A DNA stretch of 64,000 nt, from contig NZ_JAOAOQ010000006.1 in assembly GCF_030398385.1 (NCBI RefSeq), positions 1 through 64,000 on the forward strand, in the 5' to 3' direction. This DNA is from Aquibium sp. ELW1220. GTDB lineage: Bacteria > Pseudomonadota > Alphaproteobacteria > Rhizobiales > Rhizobiaceae. The stretch's first letter is position 1; every line of letters begins with the position of its first letter. Positions 18,402-27,104 of this stretch are shown piece after piece. The notes under the pieces are model-generated. The model worked only from the letters and a program-made list of their open reading frames with translations, was not told the origin of the DNA and did no database searches. The position numbers were made by a program, and so were the translations under genes.

Positions 18402-19190
18402 CTACACGAACGCAGCGACGAGTTCCTTCGTGTAGGCGTGGGCGGGGGCGGTCAGCACCGAGCGGGTGGCGCCGGTCTCGACGATGCGACCCGACTTCAT
18501 CACGGCGACGCGGTCGCAGATGCTGGCGATTACGGCAAGGTCGTGGCTGATGACGAGCATGGACAGGCCGAATTCCTCGTGCAGGTCCATCAGCAGGTTG
18601 AGGATCTGGGCCTGGACCGACACGTCGAGCGAGGCGACCGGCTCGTCGGCCACGAGCAGCGCCGGCCGGGTGACGAGCGCTCGGGCGATCGCGATGCGCT
18701 GGCGCTGGCCGCCGGAGAATTCATGCGGATATCGGGGCGCGGCATCGGGATCGATGCCGACCCGCCCGAGCATGTCGAGGACCGTCGATCTGCGTTCCTC
18801 GCGCGCGAGGCCGGACGCCGCGAGCAGCGGCTCGGCCACGCTCCAGCCGATGTCCCGGCGCGGGTCGAGCGAGCCGAAGGGATCCTGGAACACCATCTGC
18901 ATGCGCCTGCGCAGTTTCGTCAGCTCGGCGCGGCCGCAGCGGTGCGGGTCGACGCCGTCGATGCGGATCGTCCCGCCGTCGGGCCTTTCCAGCGCCATGA
19001 CCATGCGGGCCAGCGTCGACTTGCCCGAGCCGCTTTCGCCGACGATGCCGAGCACCTCGCCGCGCCCGACCACCAGACTGGCGTCCTGGACGGCGGCAAG
19101 ACGCGGAGCCGGCCCGAAGAGCGTCCGGCGCGGCAGCCGGTAGCGGCGCGAGACCGCGTCGACCGACAGGATCGGGCTGTCGAGGGTCAT
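18402..19190 (-). CDS. ABC importer ATPase (DppF/OppF-like)
   Basis: This is a 262-residue ATPase with Walker A GESGSGKST, signature FSGGQRQRI, Walker B LLVADEPVASLD and switch ISHDLAV. It is shorter than the usual 320 residues because it ends soon after ALVAAFV-like residues and lacks the oligopeptide C-terminal extension with its cysteines. It is the last gene of a minus-strand operon with an OppD-type partner, two permeases and a binding protein, overlapping the partner by four bases. It converges with the M20 gene across 27 bases. Confidence 0.9.
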   Translation of the reverse strand: MTLDSPILSVDAVSRRYRLPRRTLFGPAPRLAAVQDASLVVGRGEVLGIVGESGSGKSTLARMVMALERPDGGTIRIDGVDPHRCGRAELTKLRRRMQMVFQDPFGSLDPRRDIGWSVAEPLLAASGLAREERRSTVLDMLGRVGIDPDAAPRYPHEFSGGQRQRIAIARALVTRPALLVADEPVASLDVSVQAQILNLLMDLHEEFGLSMLVISHDLAVIASICDRVAVMKSGRIVETGATRSVLTAPAHAYTKELVAAFV

Positions 19191-20200
19191 CGGACGGCCT
19201 CAGGCGCCCGGCCGGACGCATCCTCCGGAACGCGATCGCCCCGCGGCCCGGCGTCGGCGAGCCGGTGGCATGCCGCCCGGGCGCCCTCTCCGAGATCGAT
19301 CGCCCGGGGCCGATCGCCGGCGCAGCGCGGCAATTCGACCGCGCAGCGGCCGCTGAACGGGCATCCCGGCGCGCGGCGTCCGACCGGCGGCACCGTGCCG
19401 GGGATGGTCGAAAGACGCGTTCGCACGGCACCCACCCGGGCGATCGACGGCCGGGCGGCGAGGAGGCCCGCGGTGTAGGGATGGCGCGGCGCCGCGAGGG
19501 TGCCGCGGGTCGGACCGGTCTCGACGATGTCGCCGCCATACATGACGATGACCCGCTCCGTCGCTCGCGCCACCACCCCGAGATCGTGGCTGATGAAGAT
19601 GAGACCCATGCCGCGGCTGCGCGTCAGATCGACCAGCAGGTCGACGATCCTGACCGCCATGTTCGCGTCGAGCGCCGTCGTCGGCTCGTCCGCGATCAGG
19701 ATCGAGGGATCGGCGGCCAGCGCCAGCGCGATCAGCACGCGCTGGCGCTGGCCGCCCGACAGCTGATGCGGGAACTGCGACAGCCGTGCGCGCGGGTCGG
19801 GAATACCGACCTCGTCGAGGAGAGCGAGCACCCGGACCTCGGCCGCTATCCGGCTGAGCCCCTGGTGCAGGACGATCGGTTCGGCGAGGATCTGGCCGAT
19901 CCGTCGCAGCGGGTTGAGCGCGCTCATCGGCTCCTGGAAGACCATGGCGATGTCACGGCCCCGGTGCGAGCGCCAGCGCCGCTCGGACGCACCCACCAGC
20001 TCGGCGCCGGACAGGCGGATCGAGCCGGCCACCCGTGCCGCCTCGGGCGCCAGTCCGAGCAGGCTGGCGGCGAGCACGGACTTGCCGCAGCCGGATTCGC
20101 CGACGATCCCCACGCGCTCGCCGGGCGCCACCGACAGGCTCGCCTCGCGCACCGCAAAAGCCTCGCCGAAACGGATGGACAGGCGTTCGACCTCGAGCAT
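19187..20200 (-). CDS. ABC importer ATPase (DppD/OppD-like)
   Basis: This is a 337-residue ATPase with Walker A GESGCGKSV, signature LSGGQRQRV, Walker B ILIADEPTTALD and switch ISHDLGV. The C-terminal extension has GCPFSGRCAVELPRC, the cysteine cluster of OppD/DppD proteins. It overlaps the following ATPase gene by four bases and lies 15 bases after the DppC-like permease. It pairs with that ATPase to drive the second Opp/Dpp-type importer of this window. Confidence 0.92.
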   Translation of the reverse strand: MLEVERLSIRFGEAFAVREASLSVAPGERVGIVGESGCGKSVLAASLLGLAPEAARVAGSIRLSGAELVGASERRWRSHRGRDIAMVFQEPMSALNPLRRIGQILAEPIVLHQGLSRIAAEVRVLALLDEVGIPDPRARLSQFPHQLSGGQRQRVLIALALAADPSILIADEPTTALDANMAVRIVDLLVDLTRSRGMGLIFISHDLGVVARATERVIVMYGGDIVETGPTRGTLAAPRHPYTAGLLAARPSIARVGAVRTRLSTIPGTVPPVGRRAPGCPFSGRCAVELPRCAGDRPRAIDLGEGARAACHRLADAGPRGDRVPEDASGRAPEAVR

Positions 20201-20215
20201 AGTCCGGCCCCCTAT

Positions 20216-21043
20216 CTATGGCCGCCGCGACAGGCGCGGATCGGTGATGTCGCGCAGCCCGTCGCCGAGCAGGTTGAAGCCGAGCACCGCGGCGACGATG
20301 CACAGGCCGGGATAGATGGCGAGCTGCGGCGCGAGATAGAGCAGCGTCTGCGCCTCCGACAGCATGCGTCCCCACGAGGCCGCCGGCGGCTGGACGCCGA
20401 GGCCGAGATAGGACAGCGCGGCTTCGGCGAGGATGGCGACGGCGAACTCGATCGTCGCCTGGACGATGACGGGCGCGGCGATGTTGGGCAGGATGTGGTC
20501 GACCGTGATGGCGAAGCCACCGCGGCCGGCGACCTGCGACGCCAGCGTGAATTCCCGTGTCCACACCTGATTGGCGGCGGCGCGCGAGACGCGGGCGAAG
20601 ACGGGGATGTTGATGAAGGCGATCGCCACGATGGCGTTGGCAAGCGAGGGGCCGAAGACGGCGGCGAGCATGATCGCGAAGAGCAGCGCGGGAAAGGCGA
20701 AGCTGAAATCGGCGAGCCGCATGACCGCGTCCTCGACGATGCCGCCGACGGCGCTGGCCAGGAGCCCGAGCGCGGTACCGATCGCCCCGCCGAGCACGAC
20801 CGCGACGAAGGCGATGGCGACCGAGGTGCGCGCGCCCGCCATGAGCTGTGAGACCATGTCGCGGCCGAGCTGGTCGGTGCCCAGCCAGTGGTCCGCGCTC
20901 GGCCCCTGGAACCGGTTCGCGACATCGATCGCCGCGAAGGGATGCGGCGTCCAGACGAGCGACAGCAGCGCAGCAGCGGTCAACGCTGCCACCAGCGCGC
21001 CGCCGAGCACCAGGCTCACCGGCAGGGAGGGGCGCGCGCTCAT
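20216..21043 (-). CDS. Peptide-type ABC permease (DppC-like)
   Basis: This is a 275-residue inner-membrane permease. An N-terminal helix (PVSLVLGGALVAALTAAALLSL) precedes DHWLGTDQLGRDMVSQLMAG, the family's periplasmic marker. The EAA loop region has TLASQVAGRGGFAI and HILPNIAAPV. The C-terminus reads NLLGDGLRDITDPRL. ATG 21043 was chosen because it overlaps the stop of the DppB-like gene as ATGA; the frame stays open further upstream only as a shadow. The size is normal for short DppC-like members. Confidence 0.9.
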   Translation of the reverse strand: MSARPSLPVSLVLGGALVAALTAAALLSLVWTPHPFAAIDVANRFQGPSADHWLGTDQLGRDMVSQLMAGARTSVAIAFVAVVLGGAIGTALGLLASAVGGIVEDAVMRLADFSFAFPALLFAIMLAAVFGPSLANAIVAIAFINIPVFARVSRAAANQVWTREFTLASQVAGRGGFAITVDHILPNIAAPVIVQATIEFAVAILAEAALSYLGLGVQPPAASWGRMLSEAQTLLYLAPQLAIYPGLCIVAAVLGFNLLGDGLRDITDPRLSRRP

Positions 21044-21987
21044 GCCAGCCGCCCCCGCAGCCGCGGATCGATCAGCACATAGAGGATGTCGACGACGAAG
21101 TTGGCGGTGACGACGATGGCCGCAAACAGCAGCACCAGCGCCTGCACCGTCATGAGGTCGCGGTTGCTGATCGCCTGGAAGATCAGCCGCCCGAGGCCCG
21201 GCAGGTAGAAGACGTTCTCGATGACGATGGTGCCGGTGACGACGTTGGCGAACTGCATGCCGACGATGGTGACGACCGGCACGAGGGCGTTGGGCAGCAC
21301 GTGGCGCCACAGGACGCGGCCGCGCGACAGGCCGGTCGCCAGCGCGGTGCGGGTGAAGTCCAGCCGCAGCACCTCGAGCATGGAAGAGCGGGTGACCCGT
21401 GCCAGCACCGCCGCCTGCACCAGCGCCAACGCAACGGTGGGCAGCACCAGCGCCCGGAGGGCCGCGGCCGGATCGCTCCAGCCCGGAAAGCCGCCGGGCG
21501 GCAGCCAGCGCAGCCTGACGGCGAACAGAAGCACGAGGAGCATCGACAGCCAGAAGGCCGGCACGGCGATGCCGAGCTGGGACAGCGTCATGACACCCCA
21601 GTCTCCCGCCTTGCGGTGGTTCGAAGCGGCGAAGACCCCGAGCGCCAGCGCCAGGACGACGGTGAGAAGCGTGGCCGAGAGGGCCAGCGAAAGCGTCAGC
21701 GGCAGGCGCTCGGCGATCAGTCCGGCGACGGGGACGCCGAAGGAGTGGCTGGTGCCGAAATCGCCGCGCAGGACGCCCGCGATCCACGAGACGTAGCGCT
21801 CGAGCAGAGGCGCGTTCAGGCCGAGCTGCTCGCGCAGGGCCGCCTGCGCGTCCGGGGTGGAGTCGATGCCGAGGATCACCAGCACCGGATCCCCCGGCAG
21901 CACGTTCATGACCAGGAAGACGACGATGGAGACGGCAAGCAGCGTCGCGAGCAGACCCACCGTGCGCTTGGCAAGGAACAGAACCAT
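21040..21987 (-). CDS. Peptide-type ABC permease (DppB-like)
   Basis: This is a 315-residue inner-membrane permease with six predicted helices. The N-terminus (VGLLATLLAVSIVVFLVMNVLPGDP), the GVLRGDFGTSHSFG segment and the EAA loop (RLDFTRTALATGLSRG, VLWRHVLPNALVPV) are typical of DppB. It follows the binding-protein gene after 77 bases that contain a perfect 13-bp hairpin. It overlaps the DppC-like gene by four bases. Confidence 0.92.
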   Translation of the reverse strand: MVLFLAKRTVGLLATLLAVSIVVFLVMNVLPGDPVLVILGIDSTPDAQAALREQLGLNAPLLERYVSWIAGVLRGDFGTSHSFGVPVAGLIAERLPLTLSLALSATLLTVVLALALGVFAASNHRKAGDWGVMTLSQLGIAVPAFWLSMLLVLLFAVRLRWLPPGGFPGWSDPAAALRALVLPTVALALVQAAVLARVTRSSMLEVLRLDFTRTALATGLSRGRVLWRHVLPNALVPVVTIVGMQFANVVTGTIVIENVFYLPGLGRLIFQAISNRDLMTVQALVLLFAAIVVTANFVVDILYVLIDPRLRGRLA

Positions 21988-22018
21988 GCGAGATCTTCAA
22001 TCGGCCGGGAGCGACTCA

Positions 22019-22048
22019 GGCGGCAGCGCACTTCCGTGCGCTGCCGCC
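22019..22048 (-). promoter_or_regulatory. RNA hairpin after binding-protein gene
   Basis: A perfect 13-bp stem (GGCGGCAGCGCAC with its complement) closes a four-base loop, 16 bases after the stop of the binding-protein gene. No T-run follows in the direction of transcription. Its position between the binding protein and the first permease suggests mRNA stabilisation or partial termination. Confidence 0.65.
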
Positions 22049-22064
22049 CCTGCGGCAAGCGGTC

Positions 22065-23552
22065 TCAGCCGTCCCACTTCACCTGCGCCAGCGGCTGGAA
22101 CAGCACCGGCGAGGATTTCCAGAAGCCGGACAGTTCCTTGCGGACGACGCCGAGCTTCGGCAGCTGGAACAGGAAGCCATGAACGGCCTCCGTCGCCAGG
22201 AACTCCTGGCCCTGCTTCAGCAGCGCGTCGCGCTTCTCGGGGTCGGCCTCGGTCTTGATCCGGTCCCAGAGCGCGGTGAACTCGGGATTTTCGTAGCCGT
22301 AGAAATAGCTCTTGCCGCGGGCGAAGTTGCTCATGTCGTTCGGCGAGGTGTGGGCGATGATGGTCATGTCGTAGTTGAGCTTCTTGTAGATCTCTTCCAG
22401 CCAGAAGCCCCACTCGACGTTCTCGACCTTCACGTCGAGCCCGGCTTCGGCAAGCTGTGCCTGGATGATCTCGGCCGAGCGTGTGGCGTAGGGGAACGGC
22501 GGCACGCGCAGCGTCATCACGGTGCCTTCGGCGACGCCTGCTTCCTTGAGCAGTTCCTTCGCCCTGGCGACGTCGTGCGGGTACATCCCGGTCAGGTCGA
22601 CATAGGCCTTGCCGTGCGGCGGATAGAAGCTACCGATCGGCGTCGCCTGGCCGTACATGGCGCCGTCGATGATCGCCTTGCGGTCGAGCGTATGGCTGAT
22701 CGCGCGGCGCACGCGGATGTCATCGAAGGGCGCCCTGGCGTTGTTCATCGCCATGATGACCTCGCCTTCGGTGCTGCCGATCTCGACCGCGAAGCGCGGA
22801 TCGGCCTCGAACTGCGCCATCATCTCCGGCGCAGGGAAGCCGGGATAGGCATCGAGCGTCTCCGACAGGAGAGCCGCGCTCGCCGAGGCCGGGTCGGCGA
22901 TGAACTGGAACGTGATCTTCTCCATCTGCACGGTCGCGGCATCGCGGTGGGACGGATACTTCGCCAGCGTCAGGCGGTCGCCGCGGGTCCAGCTGTCGAA
23001 CCGGAAGGGACCGGTGCCGACCGGCGTGGTCTTGGCGAGTTCGACCGACTCGGGCGCCACGATCGAGGCATCGCCCTGGGCGAGGTTGAACAGCAGGAAG
23101 GCGTCCGGCCGGCTGAGCTTGAGCTCCAGCGTCGCCGGGTCGATCACGGTGACGGCCGCGATCGGCTCGAAGATGCCCTTGGACGGGTTCACGCTGTCGG
23201 CACCCATGGCGCGGTCGAAGGAGAACTTCACGTCGGCGGCGTCGAAGGCCGTGCCGTCGTGGAAGGTCACGCCCTGCTGGAGATCGAAGGTGTAGGTCAG
23301 GCCGTCATCCGACAGGGTCCAGCCCTTCGCGAGTTCCGGGACGACTTCGCCCTGCTCGGTGACCGAGGTCAGCGCCTCGAAGACGTTGTGGGCGAGCATG
23401 CCGTCGATCGACGCCGTCGCGTCGCTGGTGGGATCGAGGGACGTCGGCTCCTGCTGCATGCCGATGACGATGTCCGTCTTCGACCAGGCGGGGAAGGCAG
23501 TCAGCAGCAGGGCGCCGAGCATGGAGCCGGCGATGGCTGTCGAGCGTGTCAT
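22065..23552 (-). CDS. Family 5 solute-binding protein (normal domain order)
   Basis: This is a 495-residue periplasmic binding protein of a Dpp/Opp-type importer. A signal peptide covers residues 1-24 (MTRSTAIAGSML..., cleavage near AWS). The canonical order is kept: SLDPTSDATASIDG, LQQGVTFHDGTAFDAADVKFS, GTGPFRFDSW, AISHTLDRKAI, then the C-lobe with IIQAQLAEAGLDVKVENVEW and DPEKRDALLKQGQEFLA. It is therefore a useful in-window reference for the permuted protein at 6437-8095. ATG 23552 follows GGAGC. It is the first gene of the operon and is divergent from the PotA-type gene. Peptides or peptide-like compounds are the likely ligand class. Confidence 0.92.
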   Translation of the reverse strand: MTRSTAIAGSMLGALLLTAFPAWSKTDIVIGMQQEPTSLDPTSDATASIDGMLAHNVFEALTSVTEQGEVVPELAKGWTLSDDGLTYTFDLQQGVTFHDGTAFDAADVKFSFDRAMGADSVNPSKGIFEPIAAVTVIDPATLELKLSRPDAFLLFNLAQGDASIVAPESVELAKTTPVGTGPFRFDSWTRGDRLTLAKYPSHRDAATVQMEKITFQFIADPASASAALLSETLDAYPGFPAPEMMAQFEADPRFAVEIGSTEGEVIMAMNNARAPFDDIRVRRAISHTLDRKAIIDGAMYGQATPIGSFYPPHGKAYVDLTGMYPHDVARAKELLKEAGVAEGTVMTLRVPPFPYATRSAEIIQAQLAEAGLDVKVENVEWGFWLEEIYKKLNYDMTIIAHTSPNDMSNFARGKSYFYGYENPEFTALWDRIKTEADPEKRDALLKQGQEFLATEAVHGFLFQLPKLGVVRKELSGFWKSSPVLFQPLAQVKWDG

Positions 23553-23888
23553 GGTTCTGCTCCGTCGTGGAAGGATGGTCGCTGAATAGGAGGATCGCGT
23601 GTCGGTCGCATGACAGGGGCTGGACTGTTGCGGCACGTGTCCGCGCATCAGGATCTGGCGCCCTGGCCGTGTCGGCAAAGGGCGGATCCATGGCGTCACC
23701 TGATCGACGGACAGTGACGCCGCTTCCGGTTCGGACCGGCCCGGATGTGCGTAGCTGTCCCCTCCCCGCGACGACGCCAGACGCGAAAAAGGCTCCGCCG
23801 TCATGCCAGCGTTATGAATGGCCCCTATCGCTGCCGCGTACGTAAACGGCGCTGCGAGCGCGATTGCACAGCTGTGCAAAGGCAGATC
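23553..23888. other. Divergent control region between two ABC operons
   Basis: The 336 bases between two divergent transporter operons contain no supported gene. The clearest element is a 16-bp perfect palindrome at 23864-23879 beside the plus-strand start. The part near 23553 must carry the minus-strand promoter, but no hexamers stand out. Confidence 0.5.
23864..23879 (+). promoter_or_regulatory. Perfect palindrome, likely LacI-family operator
   Basis: TTGCACAGCTGTGCAA is a perfect 16-bp palindrome of the size and symmetry bound by LacI-family repressors. It ends nine bases before ATG 23889, and its last bases run into the AAAGG used as ribosome-binding site. A LacI-family gene closes this same operon at 27940-28962, so autoregulation is the simple reading. 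Confidence 0.6.
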
Positions 23889-25046
23889 ATGGGCAAGAAC
23901 GACTTCGTCAGCGTCGAGCAGATTTCCGTCGGCTACGGAAAGACGACGGTCCTCGACGGGCTCGACCTGTCGATCCGCAAAGGCGAGTTCGTGGCTCTTC
24001 TCGGCTCTTCGGGCTGCGGAAAGACCACGCTGCTGCGGGCGTTGGCAGGGTTCGTGAAGCCCGATGCGGGGACGATCCGAGTCGACGGCGAGGACGTGAC
24101 CCGTCTTCCGCCGGACCGGCGCGGCATGGCCCTCGTCTTCCAGTCCTATGCGCTCTGGCCGCACATGACGGTCGCGCAGAACATCGGCTATGGCCTCAAG
24201 CTGCGCGGAACGCCCCGCGCAGGCATAGACCGCCGGGTCGGCGAATTGCAGGAACTGCTCGGCCTGGCCGGCCTCGGCAGCCGCAAGCCGACCGCCCTTT
24301 CGGGCGGGCAGCGCCAGCGCGTGGCGCTGGGACGCGCGCTGGCTGTCGATCCGTCCATCCTGCTCCTCGACGAGCCACTGTCGAACCTCGACGCGCGCAT
24401 CCGCCTCAAGGTGCGCCACGACATCAGCGCGTTGCAGAAGCGGCTGGGCATCACCGCCGTGCATGTGACCCACGATCGCGAGGAAGCCATGGTGATGGCC
24501 GACCGGATCGTCATTCTGGACGCCGGCCGCATCGCCCAGCAGGGCGCGCCGGAAGAGGTGTTCAACCGTCCGGCCTCGCCCTTCGTCGCCGCCTTCATGG
24601 GCGCGGAAAACGTGATCGCGCTCAACGGCTCCGTGGGCGGCGGCAGGATCGCCATCGATGCCAGCGACGCCAACGCGAAGGCCATTTTGCCGCTGGACGG
24701 GCGCAATCTGAAAAGCGGCGGGTTCGAGGCGCGGTTCCGCACCGAAGGCGCGCAGTTGATCGACGACGGGATGCCGGTGTCCGAAGCGGTCGACGCGCTG
24801 GATCTGTTCGGTCATGTCGAGGCCGCGAGCTATCCCGGCGGGGCGTGGCGACATTCGGTGCGGGTCGGCGACGACATCATGCTGATCGATGCCGCCCGGC
24901 CATGCGCACAGGGCCAGGCGGTGCGCGTCCGGATCCCGGCGAAAAATCTCTTTCTTTTCAATCAGCAAGGCCGTGATTCGCGGCCGCAACCGAGTTCCCT
25001 GAACGAGGGTGGCGCCGCCCGCGTCCTGGAAGCATCCCACGCATGA
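23889..25046 (+). CDS. ABC importer ATPase, PotA/FbpC type
   Basis: This is a 385-residue ATPase for an importer of the polyamine / iron / phosphonate / thiamine class. It has Walker A GSSGCGKTT, signature LSGGQRQRV, Walker B ILLLDEPLSNLDA and switch VTHDREEA. A C-terminal TOBE-like region spans about 240-365. ATG 23889 gives the family start, right after the palindromic operator. It is the first gene of a plus-strand operon with a binding protein, two permeases, a LacI regulator and a phosphodiesterase. The C-terminal 25 residues are unusually polar. Confidence 0.92.
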   Translation: MGKNDFVSVEQISVGYGKTTVLDGLDLSIRKGEFVALLGSSGCGKTTLLRALAGFVKPDAGTIRVDGEDVTRLPPDRRGMALVFQSYALWPHMTVAQNIGYGLKLRGTPRAGIDRRVGELQELLGLAGLGSRKPTALSGGQRQRVALGRALAVDPSILLLDEPLSNLDARIRLKVRHDISALQKRLGITAVHVTHDREEAMVMADRIVILDAGRIAQQGAPEEVFNRPASPFVAAFMGAENVIALNGSVGGGRIAIDASDANAKAILPLDGRNLKSGGFEARFRTEGAQLIDDGMPVSEAVDALDLFGHVEAASYPGGAWRHSVRVGDDIMLIDAARPCAQGQAVRVRIPAKNLFLFNQQGRDSRPQPSSLNEGGAARVLEASHA

Positions 25047-25071
25047 ACCTTGTCGAACGGAGACATCAACC

Positions 25072-26208
25072 ATGAAGAAACTCCTCCAGGCATCGCTGGC
25101 TCTGAGCCTTTCGGCCGTGCCGGCCTCCGCAGCCGAATTGACGCTCATCACCGCAGGCGACCAGAACATGGTCGACTACGTCAACGAATACCTCGCCCCC
25201 CTCTTCGAGGAGCAGAACCCCGGCAATACCGTTCGCGCCGTCGGCACCGGGCCGGGTGACGCCGGTTCGCAGAAAATCCTCGAGCGCTTCGAGGCGCAGA
25301 AGCAGGCCGACGCTAAGGTCTGGGACACCGACGTCGCCGTCGTGCACGAGAAGTTCGTCGGCCCGATGGTCGAGGCCGGTTATCTCGACAACTACCGCGA
25401 CCGCATCGCCACCGGCGGTCTCGTGACCCGGTCGAACGCCGACATGGCGCTGGGCGCCAACGTCAAGGGCTATGTGATGCCCATGTTCAACAGCCAGACC
25501 GCGCTGGCCTACAATCCGGCCCTGCTGCCGAATCCGCCGAAGAGCTACGCGGAACTCGCCGAATGGGCCAAAGCCAACCCGAAGCAGTTCGGCTACAACG
25601 GCATCAAGGGCGGCGCTTCCGGCGTCAGCTTCGTGATGGGCTGGATCTATGCCTTCGGAGACGGCGACGCCGACAAGCTGATGAACGGGCCGTTCGAGGA
25701 GACCGAGGCCACGAAGTGGGACAGCGCCTTCGACAGCCTGGCCGATTTCACCACCCATGCGACGCTCACGCCGGGCAATGCCGGCACGCTCGACCTGCTT
25801 TCGCGCGGCGAGATCGCCGTCGGACCCGTCTGGGTCGACATGTTCTACTCCTGGCAGGCCAACGGCCAGTTGCCGCCCGAGTTCAAGCTGGTGCTTCCCG
25901 CTCCGGGCATGCCCGGCCAGCCGATGCACTACGTGATCCCGGCAAACGCGCCGAACAAGGACCTGGCCGAGAAGTTCGTCGAACTGGCGACCAGCGCCAA
26001 GGTGCAGGCCGAAGGCATCGTCAAGCGCTTCAACTGGTATCCGGGCATCGATGCAAAGCATGTCCAGGCCGAACTCGACGAGGCGACCTGGAACAAGCTG
26101 TTCATCGACGTCACCCCGGACGATCTCGCCACCAAGGGAAAGCCCTTCCCGATCGCCCCCTACAACAAGGCGATCCTCGAGGCCTACGAGCGTCACGTCA
26201 CCAACTGA
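25072..26208 (+). CDS. Family 1/2-type extracellular solute-binding protein
   Basis: This is a 378-residue periplasmic binding protein. A signal peptide (MKKLLQASLALSLSAVPASA) precedes ELTLITAGDQNMVDYVNE. The two-lobed fold of the iron/polyamine/2-aminoethylphosphonate cluster follows, with NSQTALAYNPALLP as the typical hinge segment and GEIAVGPVWVDMF in lobe 1. GGAG lies nine bases before ATG 25072. It belongs to the PotA-type operon. The linked GpdQ-like phosphodiesterase suggests a phosphodiester or phosphoester ligand, but no ligand residues prove this. Confidence 0.88.
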   Translation: MKKLLQASLALSLSAVPASAAELTLITAGDQNMVDYVNEYLAPLFEEQNPGNTVRAVGTGPGDAGSQKILERFEAQKQADAKVWDTDVAVVHEKFVGPMVEAGYLDNYRDRIATGGLVTRSNADMALGANVKGYVMPMFNSQTALAYNPALLPNPPKSYAELAEWAKANPKQFGYNGIKGGASGVSFVMGWIYAFGDGDADKLMNGPFEETEATKWDSAFDSLADFTTHATLTPGNAGTLDLLSRGEIAVGPVWVDMFYSWQANGQLPPEFKLVLPAPGMPGQPMHYVIPANAPNKDLAEKFVELATSAKVQAEGIVKRFNWYPGIDAKHVQAELDEATWNKLFIDVTPDDLATKGKPFPIAPYNKAILEAYERHVTN

Positions 26209-26229
26209 GCCCTGCCACCGCAGAGCTTC

Positions 26230-26254
26230 GGCCGCCCGCCCCGCGCGGGCGGCC
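26230..26254 (+). promoter_or_regulatory. RNA hairpin after binding-protein gene
   Basis: A perfect 10-bp stem (GGCCGCCCGC with its complement) closes a five-base loop, 21 bases after the stop of the binding-protein gene and before the first permease. It has no T-run, so it is probably a stabilising or attenuating stem within the operon. Confidence 0.6.
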
Positions 26255-26282
26255 TCCCCGTAGCCGCGATCCGGATCGATCG

Positions 26283-27104
26283 ATGCCGAAACATCTTCTC
26301 GGACTGCTTCTCGTGCTGCCAGCGCTGGCGGTGATCCTCCTCCTGTTCGTCGTGCCGCTCGCGACGTCGCTCGTCGGCGCTTTCAAGGTGGAAGACAGGT
26401 TTGGCTTCGGCAACTTCGCCAAGTCGTTCGAACTCTATACGTCCGACATCGTCTTCACGGTCGTCATCGTCTCGCTTTCGACGGCCATCATCGGCATTCT
26501 GTCCGTCGCCATCGGCGGCTATCTCGTGCTTGGCGAAAATCCCCGCGCCGTCGCGATCCTGCGCTGGCTCTACCGCTGGCCGCTGTTCATTCCCTTCATC
26601 GTCGTCGGCCAGATCCTGCGCACCTTTCTGGCCAAGAACGGCCTGATGAACAACGTCCTGATCGAGGTCGGGCTCATCACCCCGCTGCAGGCCGTCAGCT
26701 TCCTCGACTGGCGCGGCATCGTCATCGCTTTCGTCTGGAAGCAGACGCCTTTCGTCGCCCTGCTGGTTTCGGGGGCGATGGCGTCGGTCGACCGCAGCAC
26801 GATCGAGGCGGCACGCAATCTCGGCGCCTCGCGCCTGCGCATCCTGGTGGAGATCATCGTGCCGCAGGTGGCCACCACCCTGATGGTCGGTCTTGTTCTG
26901 TCCTTCGTCACGATGATGTCGGTCCTGTCCGTGCCCCTGATGATCAACGCACAGTCTCCGACCATGATCACCGCCGACATCGCCTTCCGCATCAATGCCT
27001 ATGGCGACTACGGCGTCGCCAATGCCCTTGGCCTCATCTCGCTCGTCGCCAGCGCCTGCGTCGGCTGGTTCTATCTGCGTCAGACCCTTCGAGAGCGGTC
27101 ATGA
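26283..27104 (+). CDS. ABC permease, PotB/CysU type
   Basis: This is a 273-residue inner-membrane permease with about six helices. The first helix is LLLVLPALAVILLLFVVPLA. The EAA loop lies at STIEAARNLGASRLRIL followed by VEIIVPQV. The C-terminus ends in a helix with CVGWFYLRQTLRERS. ATG 26283 begins shortly after the hairpin; the ribosome-binding site is weak. The stop overlaps the second permease gene as ATGA. Confidence 0.9.
   Translation: MPKHLLGLLLVLPALAVILLLFVVPLATSLVGAFKVEDRFGFGNFAKSFELYTSDIVFTVVIVSLSTAIIGILSVAIGGYLVLGENPRAVAILRWLYRWPLFIPFIVVGQILRTFLAKNGLMNNVLIEVGLITPLQAVSFLDWRGIVIAFVWKQTPFVALLVSGAMASVDRSTIEAARNLGASRLRILVEIIVPQVATTLMVGLVLSFVTMMSVLSVPLMINAQSPTMITADIAFRINAYGDYGVANALGLISLVASACVGWFYLRQTLRERS

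Noticed and set aside
23553-25169. Upstream extension of the minus-strand binding-protein frame to 25169
   Set aside because: This part is antisense to the PotA-type ATPase gene, and a clear signal peptide with ribosome-binding site starts at 23552.
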